This document shows, piece by piece, positions 47,718 through 56,595 of a DNA stretch of 64,000 nt. The position numbers were made by a program, and so were the translations under genes. The notes below the pieces were generated by a model that saw only the letters and a list, made by a program, of their open reading frames with translations, ran no database searches and was not told the origin of the DNA. Source of the stretch: Cognaticolwellia aestuarii (lineage in GTDB: Bacteria; Pseudomonadota; Gammaproteobacteria; Enterobacterales; Alteromonadaceae); contig NZ_MUZV01000016.1 in NCBI RefSeq assembly GCF_002000025.1, positions 1 to 64,000 of the forward strand, given 5' to 3'. Within the stretch, counting starts at the first letter, position 1. Every line of letters begins with the position of its first letter.

Positions 47718-47739
47718 AGGGAGCCATGCTCCCTTTTTT
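47718..47739 (+). terminator. Terminator after the peroxiredoxin gene
   Basis: AGGGAGC-CAT-GCTCCCT followed by a T run to 47739. Confidence 0.9.
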
Positions 47740-47940
47740 AATCGCCCCACGGTTTTTATTACTATGTTTAACGAACTATTTTATTTGAAACGTTAAAGTA
47801 AGATAAATAAAAACCATTATCATTGCCTGTACCCCTTGATTTATAAGGGATTTAGTGAATATATCACTTGAATTTATTTACATATTCACGCACACTGCCG
47901 AACATAATTTATGTGATAAAACGCACAACGAGGTAGCACA

Positions 47941-48471
47941 ATGTTAAAACCTGAAATGGTTAAGCAGTTAAACAAACAAATCAACTTAGAATTTTATTCT
48001 TCTAATCTGTACTTACAAATGAGCGCCTGGTGTGAAGAAAAAGGTTTTGAAGGTGCTGCAATGTTTATGCGTAAACATGCTGCTGAAGAAATGGACCACA
48101 TGACTCGCTTATTCACTTATGTCAGTGAAACAGGCGCCTTACCAATTTTAGGTACCATTGATGCGCCACCACATGAATTTGAATCATTAGCCGATGTTTT
48201 TGAAAAAACCTATCAGCACGAATGTGAAATTACTGAACACATTAACACCTTGGCGCACCAAGCATTTAGTAACCAAGATTATTCTACTTTTAACTTTCTA
48301 CAATGGTATGTTGCCGAGCAGCACGAAGAAGAAACTTTATTTAAAAGCGTTTTAGACAAAATCAATTTGGTAGGTCACGACGGCCATGCATTATTTTTTG
48401 TTGATAAAGACTTAGCTGAAATGGCAAAAACTGGCGGCGGCAGTATTATGACCACGGCATCTGGCCAGTAG
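47941..48471 (+). CDS. ftnA: Non-haem ferritin
   Basis: 176 residues of the FtnA type. The ferroxidase ligands Glu17, Glu50 and His53 ([22 protein letters not shown]) are conserved, and the second half of the centre is in [13 protein letters not shown]. It forms a 24-mer that stores iron in the cytoplasm and limits Fenton chemistry. Upstream there is an ATTATCATT half-site at 47816-47824 and a GATAA at 47802, which could be a weak Fur site. The ATG has AACGAGG upstream. A strong terminator follows. Confidence 0.95.
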   Translation: MLKPEMVKQLNKQINLEFYSSNLYLQMSAWCEEKGFEGAAMFMRKHAAEEMDHMTRLFTYVSETGALPILGTIDAPPHEFESLADVFEKTYQHECEITEHINTLAHQAFSNQDYSTFNFLQWYVAEQHEEETLFKSVLDKINLVGHDGHALFFVDKDLAEMAKTGGGSIMTTASGQ

Positions 48472-48522
48472 ATACAAAATATTAACGTTACGAAAAACAT
48501 AGTAGCGAAAAACATACAAAAA

Positions 48523-48552
48523 AAGGCTTACTTAAATAATTAAGTAAGCCTT
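48523..48552. terminator. Bidirectional terminator between ftnA and the DUF4397 lipoprotein
   Basis: AAGGCTTACTTAA / TTAAGTAAGCCTT perfect 13-bp stem with an ATAA loop and A and T runs outside, between convergent genes. Confidence 0.92.
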
Positions 48553-48605
48553 TTTATTGTTTTCTATTGATGACAAGCTACAAGGCTATTTTTCAGTAAT
48601 AAGCA

Positions 48606-50132
48606 TTATTCTTCTTCGTCATCGGTTTGTTTTAGTATTTCTGTACGATAACCTGTAGGCTCATTAATATCGGCTTCAACGATTAAAAATAATTCTTCTG
48701 ATTCTTCATTAAGCACCAGTTCAAAGCTTGAAAGAATTACATCGCTACTATCAACTTTAGCTACGGCAAACACTTGATAAGTATTGTTCTGTAGGTAAAC
48801 AGATTCAGGTTGAGTATAAGCTGCACTGCGATTATACAGCGCTGTTTCTATAGTTTCGTCACTACGGACAAAATAGAAATTAACTAAGCTAAAATCATCG
48901 CTATCAACCAAGTTTATCATGGTAATTTGGTGATCGTAGATACTTTCTCGTGTGCTGTTATTAACCACAAGAGAACGAATTTTCACTTCAATTTCATCGA
49001 CAATACCATCATTATCTTCATCAACATTACCGTCACCATCAAGGTCAACATCTTCTTCATTTAAATAGAAGAAAATAGTTTTATTGGTATTTTCAGCTAA
49101 ACCTAACAAATGGTTACTCAACAAAGATTCTGTGGTATTTGGAATTAACAAATCTAAGCTGTAATCACCTTTATTTTGAATTTTTGTTTCACTAAAATCA
49201 CCACGCTCAAGTGCCTTTATCTCGGCTTCATCGTCAACACCATTAATGTAAACGTCGAATGTTCCTGTGTAGTTTGGAATCAAATCATGCTCTGTAATGG
49301 CATTATAAGCTCTGAATCTTGCCTCTGAATCAGTATCTAAATATTCAGTTATTGAGGAGTTAGATACACGATCTAGTGCGTAAGGTGAATTACCTGAACC
49401 ACTGTTCTCACGTACTATCATCACATATTGTGCGGGGTAAGCGTAATCAATATCACTTGACGTAAATAATACCTCTTCAGTGCCTGACTTGGTGACATAG
49501 AAAATATATTCGTCTTGCTCAAATTTTTGGTTGTCTGATAATTGCTTATAATTATATTGCCCTACCAATGTTGCTTCATTGAAAGTTTCATCAGACTCTG
49601 ACATGTAGACATCAACACCTGAAGAGTCAGGGTGTAAGTTTAATATTCGTAAGTTAAATAGATCATTATCTTCGTCTTCATCATCATCAACGAGGGCAAT
49701 ATTATATGTTTCAACTTGTGCTGAGGTAATGTCACCGGTTAATACTAATAGCTGTATATTATCTTTAGTTACTGTTACTTGACCCTCTGCTATTAATGCT
49801 AAATCATCACGGTCATTACTGTCTTCGTCTTGCCAACCCATTTCATAAAAATAAGTATGTGGTTCTACCTCGAAGTTACTCAGTGCTTCGGTATATTCAA
49901 CGCCATTAAAGGTAACTTCATAATTATCATCATCATCGTCATCATCTGACTCAAGATCTTGGTCAATAGTCAGCAGGACTGCTGGTGCATTTTTCGAACT
50001 ATTATAAAACTTCACATAACCAACGTCAGAGTCGTCATCACCGCCGCCACAACCAGCAAGCACGAACACAGAGGCAAACAGTAGTATTGTTGAAGATGAA
50101 ATAGTTGAAAACAGGTGGGATTTAGAACTCAT
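48606..50132 (-). CDS. DUF4397-domain lipoprotein
   Basis: 508 residues from ATG 50132 (GGAAA seven bases upstream; the longer frame uses a TTG). The signal peptide ends in a lipobox (VLAGC) and GGGDDD. DUF4397-like units are visible (GYVKFYNSSKNAPAVLLTID; FRAYNAITEHDLIPNYTGTF). Near residues 360-385 an acidic stretch DVDLDGDGNVDEDNDGIVDE looks like thrombospondin type 3 or dockerin-type calcium loops. The gene ends in an acidic tail. It is an outer-membrane or surface lipoprotein of unknown function. Confidence 0.85.
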   Translation of the reverse strand: MSSKSHLFSTISSSTILLFASVFVLAGCGGGDDDSDVGYVKFYNSSKNAPAVLLTIDQDLESDDDDDDDNYEVTFNGVEYTEALSNFEVEPHTYFYEMGWQDEDSNDRDDLALIAEGQVTVTKDNIQLLVLTGDITSAQVETYNIALVDDDEDEDNDLFNLRILNLHPDSSGVDVYMSESDETFNEATLVGQYNYKQLSDNQKFEQDEYIFYVTKSGTEEVLFTSSDIDYAYPAQYVMIVRENSGSGNSPYALDRVSNSSITEYLDTDSEARFRAYNAITEHDLIPNYTGTFDVYINGVDDEAEIKALERGDFSETKIQNKGDYSLDLLIPNTTESLLSNHLLGLAENTNKTIFFYLNEEDVDLDGDGNVDEDNDGIVDEIEVKIRSLVVNNSTRESIYDHQITMINLVDSDDFSLVNFYFVRSDETIETALYNRSAAYTQPESVYLQNNTYQVFAVAKVDSSDVILSSFELVLNEESEELFLIVEADINEPTGYRTEILKQTDDEEE

Positions 50133-50587
50133 ATATTTTTCCAATAAAGTTAATGGCCATTACTGCACAGAACTACCGGCAGATCATTAATGCTCTCACC
50201 TGAAAACAGCTGAAGAAGCATGTTGTAGAGCCATATTTTAGGAGTTAGTTCTCAAGATCACATCATCTTTGCATTTCTTTACTTAACCATACTTTTCTTT
50301 ACACACCAGAAAAATAAAGGGCTGCAGAATAGCGCTATAAAATCAAAATAAACAAGTATAAAAGCAAACCACAACAAAGAGCTATTGAGATAAATCAGCA
50401 GTAATGATGTGCGGCTTAATGACATGAAAAAATAAGTTTTGGCTATTTAAAAACACATAACTTTATTACGGACATCATAATGGCTTCAAACAGCTCTTAA
50501 AAATAATACCTAGCATTTTATCTTATCGCTCTACTGAATCATCTCAAGTATAATAATGTTATCTAAAACATAGACTGGGTTGTTTCG
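50133..50587. other. Spacer between divergent genes
   Basis: 455 bases without a supported gene or notable hairpin. Confidence 0.4.
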
Positions 50588-51772
50588 TTGATATTTTCTG
50601 ATGTAATTATTATTGGTGCGGGTGCAGCAGGCTTAATGGCTGCCGCTACCGCAGGCTATCGTGGCCGTAGTGTTACCGTACTAGACATGGGGAAAAAACC
50701 AGGCAGAAAAATATTAATTTCTGGCGGCGGTCGCTGTAACTTTACTAACGAAAACGCTAGCCCTGAAAACTATCTTTGCCAGAACCCACACTTTACTAAA
50801 TCAGCGCTTAGCCGCTATAGCGCACAAGATTTTATTGAGCTTGTTGATCGTCATGGCCTAAATTATCATCATAAAACCTTAGGGCAATTATTTTGTGATA
50901 ACAGCGCTCAAGACATTGTCGATATATTGATGACCGAATGTGAATGGGCAGGTGTAGAAGTGGCTTTGCGTAGCGAAGTAATTTCAGTTAACAAAAGCGA
51001 CACCGGTTATGAAATTGTTACAACAAACGAAAGCTACCAATGTGAATCTTTAGTGATCGCCTCTGGTGGTCTAACTATGCCGAAATTAGGGGCGAGCCCT
51101 ATTGCTTATAAAGTTGCGGAGCAATTTGGCCTCAATGTTTTACCTACCACGCCAGCATTAGTTCCTTTTACTTTGCATGATCATGATAAACAAAAGTTTG
51201 ACGGCCTGTCAGGTATTAGCCTGCCAACTGAAGTTAGCAGCGAAGATGGCACCAAATTCAAAGAGAACATCTTGTTCACTCATCGTGGTTTATCTGGTCC
51301 TGCCATTTTGCAAATATCATCATTTTGGCGTGCTGGGCAAGCGGTAACCATCAACTTGCTACCTGAGTCTCCAGTTGAAGAATTAATAAGTGATTGGCGT
51401 GAAACCAGTGGCCAAAAATCACTAAAAAATATGTTAGCCACTGTTTTACCCAAACGCTTTGTCGAGGCCTTAGTCAAACAAAAAGACATCACAGACAAAG
51501 TTATCAATCAAATCAGTAATGACGAAATTACCTATCTAGAACAATATTTACATCAATGGCAAATCAAACCTAACGGCACTGAAGGTTACCGTACAGCAGA
51601 AGTTACCTTAGGTGGTGTCGATACCGATGAACTATCATCAAAAACTTTTGAAGCAAAAAAAGCAAAAGGCTTATTTTTTATTGGTGAAGCCATCGACGTA
51701 ACCGGCTGGTTAGGCGGCTACAACTTTCAGTTTGCGTGGAGCAGCGGTGTTGCGTGTGGGCAAGCGGTTTAG
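50588..51772 (+). CDS. NAD(P)/FAD-dependent oxidoreductase, BaiN/HI0933 family
   Basis: A 394-residue flavoprotein. The FAD site is DVIIIGAGAAGLMAAATAG, followed by GKKPGRKILISGGGRCNFTN (the family hallmark), NYHHKTLGQLFCDNSAQDIV and the closing FFIGEAIDVTGWLGGYNFQFAW. Relatives include E. coli YhiN. The substrate is not known. No ATG is available at the right place, so translation begins at a TTG (50588), an unusual start, with GGG upstream. Confidence 0.88.
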   Translation: MIFSDVIIIGAGAAGLMAAATAGYRGRSVTVLDMGKKPGRKILISGGGRCNFTNENASPENYLCQNPHFTKSALSRYSAQDFIELVDRHGLNYHHKTLGQLFCDNSAQDIVDILMTECEWAGVEVALRSEVISVNKSDTGYEIVTTNESYQCESLVIASGGLTMPKLGASPIAYKVAEQFGLNVLPTTPALVPFTLHDHDKQKFDGLSGISLPTEVSSEDGTKFKENILFTHRGLSGPAILQISSFWRAGQAVTINLLPESPVEELISDWRETSGQKSLKNMLATVLPKRFVEALVKQKDITDKVINQISNDEITYLEQYLHQWQIKPNGTEGYRTAEVTLGGVDTDELSSKTFEAKKAKGLFFIGEAIDVTGWLGGYNFQFAWSSGVACGQAV

Positions 51773-51817
51773 TGTAGTAGTTCAGAATGAAAACAGCTAC
51801 GTTCAGATCTAACTAGA

Positions 51818-51850
51818 TACAAATAGATGGTTCGTTACCATCTATTTGTA
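51818..51850. terminator. Perfect 13-bp hairpin after the flavoprotein gene
   Basis: TACAAATAGATGG / CCATCTATTTGTA around TTCGTTA, 46 bases after the stop, without a T run. Confidence 0.55.
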
Positions 51851-52246
51851 GGTTAAAGACTGCTTTATTCGATTATAAACGTAAACAATATTGAGCAAAC
51901 TAAGCTTGATATGCATTAGCTCAAGCCTGAATAGACACTTTTGGTAAATAGATTTTTCCCAAGCCTGACAGCCTCAAAAACCACCACAGCAGTCATTCGT
52001 CATAAATGAGTTTTAAAAAGGCAAACACATAGAGAGGCTCTCATATTGTGACCTCATCACTGCCTACTCTATCTATCCATATGTTAAGAATGCAAAGTCC
52101 AAAAAGTTGTTCGACGAATTTTACGGATATAATTTCCGAATAATACACCGATGTATATAAATGTAATCAAATGTATCCAAAGTGCTTTTTATCGCAAGAT
52201 TCTGGCACTTTACCCTAAGCTTGCGCGCACTGAATAGCTGAACAAT
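51851..52246. other. Spacer before the second RND operon
   Basis: No gene supported. AT-rich, with the inverted repeat described at 52247 just before the operon. Confidence 0.4.
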
Positions 52247-52266
52247 TTATACTAGTGTCAGTATAA
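52247..52266. promoter_or_regulatory. Inverted repeat overlapping a -10 of the RND-2 operon
   Basis: TTATACT (52247-52253), AGTGTC, AGTATAA (52260-52266), 7-bp arms 16 bases before the start codon. TATACT could be the -10, so a repressor bound here would block transcription; no regulator gene is adjacent. Confidence 0.4.
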
Positions 52267-52282
52267 TTTTTGAGATAATTGA

Positions 52283-55200
52283 ATGAACTTAACGCGCAAT
52301 GCTTTAAAAAATCCGGCCGCTGTCATTGTCATTGTTGCTTTAGTCATGGTGTTTGGCTTAATGAGCGTATTTAAACTACCGATTCAATTAACCCCTGATA
52401 TTGAGCAACCACAAATTACTATCTCTACCGGCTGGCGTAGTGCTGCACCTGCCGAAATGGAGTCGGTAATTATTGAACCCATTGAAAATGTTGTAAAAAA
52501 CACTCAAGGTGTAACAAAGGTAACCACGAGTATTCAACGTGGTTTTGGTAACATAACGCTAGCTTTTGACGTAGGTGCTGATATGCAACAAGCGATGCTT
52601 GATGTAATTAATAACCTGAATCAAGCACCACCATTACCTTTAGACGCTATAGAGCCCGTAGTGTCGTCCGGTGGTGGTCGTGGCGGACCAAATACGGCTT
52701 CTTTGATGATTAAAACCTTGCCTGATAATAGCAATACTGATTTAGGCTTATATCAGAAATTAATTGAAGATGTCGTTGAACCACGCTTTGCCCGTATTCC
52801 GGGAATGGGACAAGTTAACTTAAATAGTTCACGCCCGCGCGAATTACGCATTACTTTTGACCCTATGCGAGCAGCAGCACTTGGTTTATCAATAGCAGAT
52901 ATCAGTGCCACCATTGCGCGCGCTAGTGATGTATCTGCAGGGGTAGCTAATGTTGGTCGTCGACAATATACCGTGCGCTTTTCTGGGCAGTATAGTGTCG
53001 AGAATCTCACCGAAATGATTATTAGCTTCAGTGGTGATAGACCCATTTATTTAAAAGACGTTGCCACCGTAGAAAACACCTTAGTCGACCGCTTTGGCTT
53101 CAACTTACGTAGTGGTCAACCATCTTATTATTTTACCTTAAAGCGACAAAATGACGCTAACACTGTTGCGCTACTCGATGAAATTAATATTGCGGTTAAA
53201 GAGCTTAACGCTGGGCCTATGAAAGCGGCAGGCTTAATAATCGAGTTAAGTTTTGACTCTTCTGTACATATTCGCAACGCCATAAAACTTGTCCAAAACA
53301 ATCTAGGTTTAGGGGTGCTGTTAGCATTAATTATTCTTTGGCTGTTTTTAAGAGGTGTACGCAACACCTTAATTATTGCAGCCACTATTCCGGTGTCATT
53401 AATGGTGTCGTTTATTGCACTTGCTGCTTTTGATCGTAGTTTAAATGTTATCTCATTAGCTGGTTTAGCCTTTTCTGTTGGTTTAGTGTTAGACGCCGCT
53501 ATTATCGTACAAGAAAATATTGTTAGACTGCGCAGTTTAGGCATGGACAGTAAGAAAGCAGTAATGCGTGGAGCTTTACAAGTGACAGGAGCATTATTTG
53601 CATCAACCGCAACCAGTGTCGCGATATTTTTACCTATTTTATTTATGAAAGGTATTGAGGGACAATTGTTTTCTGATCTGGCGTTAACCCTTTCTATTGC
53701 CGTTATTGCTTCTTTGGTATCAGCTATTACTATTATTCCCATTGCCAGTAAGTACTGGTTAAAAGCCGATGAAACTCCAGATCCTTTTGCGCATTATTGG
53801 CAAAAGTTAACTCACTTAGTCATGCGATTAACCCAGTCATCAACTCAACGGCTGACTTGGATTGCTACCCTACTCGGCGGCTCAATACTCGTTACTGTAT
53901 TGATGATGCCTAAAACTGATTTTATGCCACGCGCACCAACCGATGGTTTCTTCTATAGTTTGAATATGCCGCCTGGCGGCAATGTCGACTTTATTGAGCA
54001 TGAGTTTGCCAGTTTGGTAAAAGAGCGTTTAGCACCTTATTTGAGCGGTGAAAAAATGCCGAAAATTAAAAGCTATAACTTTTACTCTTTTGGCTCAGGC
54101 TCAACTGGCGGGTTTATTTATTCTGACGATCCCACACGCGTTGAAGAGTTGATGCAAGAAATACAAACTAAAGTTTTCTCTAACTTACCCGACACACAGG
54201 TTTTTATATTCCGGGGATCAATGATTAATGTTTCCGGAGGCGGCAATGGTCGCACTATAGATATTGACATTAAAGGCCCTGACATTGAACGGTTAATGGC
54301 TGTTGCGCAAGCAGGCATTGACGCTATTAATGACAACATGGTTGGTACAACCGCTTTTCCTAATCCAGGGTTGAGCTTATCTGAACCAGAACTAAAACTT
54401 GTACCTAATGATCAACGAATCTCACAAGCCGGTTTAACTCGCCGTGATGTTGCTAATGCTGTTAGGGCATACACCAGTGGGCTGTTTGTCAGTGAATATT
54501 TTGATGGTAACGACCGTGTGAATGTTATTTTACGGGGTAAACAGTGGAATACACCTGATGAACTTGCCTCTTTGCCCATTCATTCTCCATTAGCCGGTGT
54601 TCAAACCATTGGTGAGCTAACCGAGATCACTCGCACAGCAGGCCCGACACAGCTACGCCGCGTTGACGGTAAACGTACTATCAGTTTGCAAGTTTCACCG
54701 CCAGCAGATATGTCACTTGAAGAAGCACTCAGCTCAATTGAAGCCAGTGTTTTACCTTCTATGAAAGCTCTACTACCTGCAGACTCTTCTATTCTACTCA
54801 GTGGTAATGCCAATGAAATGGCTGCAGCTATCAACGATATGTTGAAGAACTTTGTCTTAGCGCTACTCATTTTATTTTTATTAATGACGGCACTATTTAA
54901 GTCTGCCAAAGATAGCTTACTTGTGTTGTTAGTTATGCCGATGGCTGTGGCGGGTGGTGTATTAGCATTAAATTTATTAAATGTATTTACTTTTCAATCA
55001 CTTGATTTGATGACTATGATAGGTTTTATCATTCTACTCGGTTTAGTGGTTAACAATGCTATTTTATTGGTTGATCAAACGAGAGAAGGTGAACGCGCAG
55101 GCTTATCTACACACAATGCGGTTGCTCAAGCCGTTCGCATTCGTGCTCGTCCTGTTTACATGAGTACCTTAACCAGTTTATTCGGTATGCTGCCACTCAT

Positions 55201-55411
55201 GTTGATGCCGGGAGTTGGCAGTGAAATTTATCGAGGTTTAGCGGCTGTAATTGTCGGAGGTATGTCCATCAGTGCTATTTTTACTTTGGTATTATTTCCG
55301 AGTTTATTACGACTTAATGAAAAAAATTCAGCAAACAATACTCCTGATCATAAACCAAATAATACTGCCGAGCTAAATACCAAGCCAGCACCATTAGCAA
55401 GTAATCACTAA
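52283..55411 (+). CDS. RND efflux transporter, second system
   Basis: 1042 residues with the RND plan: MNLTRNALKNPAAVIVIVAL start, helices TM1-12, periplasmic porter domains (ITISTGWRSAAPAEMESVII), proton relay SVGLVLDAAIIVQENIVRLR (one Asp, not the Asp-Asp pair of AcrB) and GLVVNNAILLVDQTREG in TM10. The porter loop has VVSSGGGRGGPN. The single-Asp TM4 and the absence of an OMF gene place it outside the AcrB group. It may use an unlinked TolC. The gene precedes the MFP gene by 10 bases, the reverse of the first pump. Confidence 0.93.
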   Translation: MNLTRNALKNPAAVIVIVALVMVFGLMSVFKLPIQLTPDIEQPQITISTGWRSAAPAEMESVIIEPIENVVKNTQGVTKVTTSIQRGFGNITLAFDVGADMQQAMLDVINNLNQAPPLPLDAIEPVVSSGGGRGGPNTASLMIKTLPDNSNTDLGLYQKLIEDVVEPRFARIPGMGQVNLNSSRPRELRITFDPMRAAALGLSIADISATIARASDVSAGVANVGRRQYTVRFSGQYSVENLTEMIISFSGDRPIYLKDVATVENTLVDRFGFNLRSGQPSYYFTLKRQNDANTVALLDEINIAVKELNAGPMKAAGLIIELSFDSSVHIRNAIKLVQNNLGLGVLLALIILWLFLRGVRNTLIIAATIPVSLMVSFIALAAFDRSLNVISLAGLAFSVGLVLDAAIIVQENIVRLRSLGMDSKKAVMRGALQVTGALFASTATSVAIFLPILFMKGIEGQLFSDLALTLSIAVIASLVSAITIIPIASKYWLKADETPDPFAHYWQKLTHLVMRLTQSSTQRLTWIATLLGGSILVTVLMMPKTDFMPRAPTDGFFYSLNMPPGGNVDFIEHEFASLVKERLAPYLSGEKMPKIKSYNFYSFGSGSTGGFIYSDDPTRVEELMQEIQTKVFSNLPDTQVFIFRGSMINVSGGGNGRTIDIDIKGPDIERLMAVAQAGIDAINDNMVGTTAFPNPGLSLSEPELKLVPNDQRISQAGLTRRDVANAVRAYTSGLFVSEYFDGNDRVNVILRGKQWNTPDELASLPIHSPLAGVQTIGELTEITRTAGPTQLRRVDGKRTISLQVSPPADMSLEEALSSIEASVLPSMKALLPADSSILLSGNANEMAAAINDMLKNFVLALLILFLLMTALFKSAKDSLLVLLVMPMAVAGGVLALNLLNVFTFQSLDLMTMIGFIILLGLVVNNAILLVDQTREGERAGLSTHNAVAQAVRIRARPVYMSTLTSLFGMLPLMLMPGVGSEIYRGLAAVIVGGMSISAIFTLVLFPSLLRLNEKNSANNTPDHKPNNTAELNTKPAPLASNH

Positions 55412-55421
55412 AGGAAGCACC

Positions 55422-56477
55422 ATGTTTACAATGAAAAAAATTATTAGCGCCATATTTAGTGCCAGTATATTACTTGCAAATAATGCCATAGCGGCCAATA
55501 GCCCTGCACCTAAACCGGTTAAAGTGGATCAAGTAAAAGCAATGAGTTTAAGCGCTACCACTGACTTAATGGCAACAATACACAGTCGCTCACATGTGCC
55601 AGTAACAGCTGGAGTTAATGGTCGTATTGAGTGGCTTGCTGAACCCGGTAGTATGGTACAAGCAGGTGATGTATTGGTAAAAATGGATTTATTACCTTTA
55701 AAACTCATGCAGCTGGAGCAACAAGCGCAATTAAAACGTGCAAAAATTAATGTTAACTATTTACAGAATGAAGTTCAGCGCCTAGAGAAGCTTAAACAAA
55801 GCAATTCTGCATCACAGTTCCAGCTTGATCAAACCCAGTCACAGTATGATTTAGCTAAAACGGATATTGAAATTGCGGACTTAAAGTTACAGCAAATTAA
55901 TGACCAGATACTACGCGCCAATGTCACCGCGCCATTCTCAGGCGTTATTACTGAGCGCATCGTACGTGCTGGTACTGACGTTAATCGCAGCGATACTTTA
56001 CTAAAATTACTCGATACAGAGCATTTAGAAGTACGTCTGTACGTGCCAATCAAATATTTGGCTTTTATTCGTAAAGGTCAAAGTTTAAATGTCAGCGCTA
56101 GCGGTCAATTAGTTAGTGCTGAGATTAGTGCGTTAATCCCAAGTGCTGATGCTAAGTCACAAACCTTTGAAGTACGAATTAATATTCCTGCACATTTAAA
56201 TGAGTCATGGGCTGCCGGTCAACTTGTTAAAGTAACCGTACCAATTCAAGCCTCTAAAAACACCTTAACCGTACACCGTGATGCCTTAATTTTGCGTAAA
56301 GACGGTACTTATGTCGTGAAAATAGGTGTTGATAATAAAGTACATCGTTTACCGGTAATTGTGCGCAATGGCACTTTTGATCGAGTGAGTATTGAAGGTG
56401 AACTGCAAGACGGAGACAACGTGGCTATTCGCGGCGCTGAGCGTTTGAATGAAGGGCAACAAGTTGTTGTGCAATAA
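55422..56477 (+). CDS. Membrane-fusion protein of the second RND pump
   Basis: 351 residues with a signal peptide (MFTMKKIISAIFSASILLANNAIA, no lipobox). The lipoyl halves are GRIEWLAEPGSMVQAGDVLV and ANVTAPFSGVITERIVRAGT, separated by a hairpin rich in Gln (LEKLKQSNSASQFQLDQTQS). The membrane-proximal part ends with RLNEGQQVVV. AAAGGAAG lies upstream. It is translated with the RND gene and lies opposite the giant surface-protein gene. Confidence 0.93.
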   Translation: MFTMKKIISAIFSASILLANNAIAANSPAPKPVKVDQVKAMSLSATTDLMATIHSRSHVPVTAGVNGRIEWLAEPGSMVQAGDVLVKMDLLPLKLMQLEQQAQLKRAKINVNYLQNEVQRLEKLKQSNSASQFQLDQTQSQYDLAKTDIEIADLKLQQINDQILRANVTAPFSGVITERIVRAGTDVNRSDTLLKLLDTEHLEVRLYVPIKYLAFIRKGQSLNVSASGQLVSAEISALIPSADAKSQTFEVRINIPAHLNESWAAGQLVKVTVPIQASKNTLTVHRDALILRKDGTYVVKIGVDNKVHRLPVIVRNGTFDRVSIEGELQDGDNVAIRGAERLNEGQQVVVQ

Positions 56478-56532
56478 CTAATATTAGAAAGCTTGGCTTG
56501 TGGAGCGTTTTTTGTGAATGTGGTTTGAAATT

Positions 56533-56568
56533 GTACGCTATTGCTTAAACCATCAAGCAATAGCGTAC
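56533..56568. terminator. Perfect 14-bp hairpin between convergent genes
   Basis: GTACGCTATTGCTT / AAGCAATAGCGTAC around an 8-nt loop, between the MFP and the giant protein gene. No T run. Confidence 0.6.
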
Positions 56569-56595
56569 TATATCTACATGTGACTTACCTACAAA

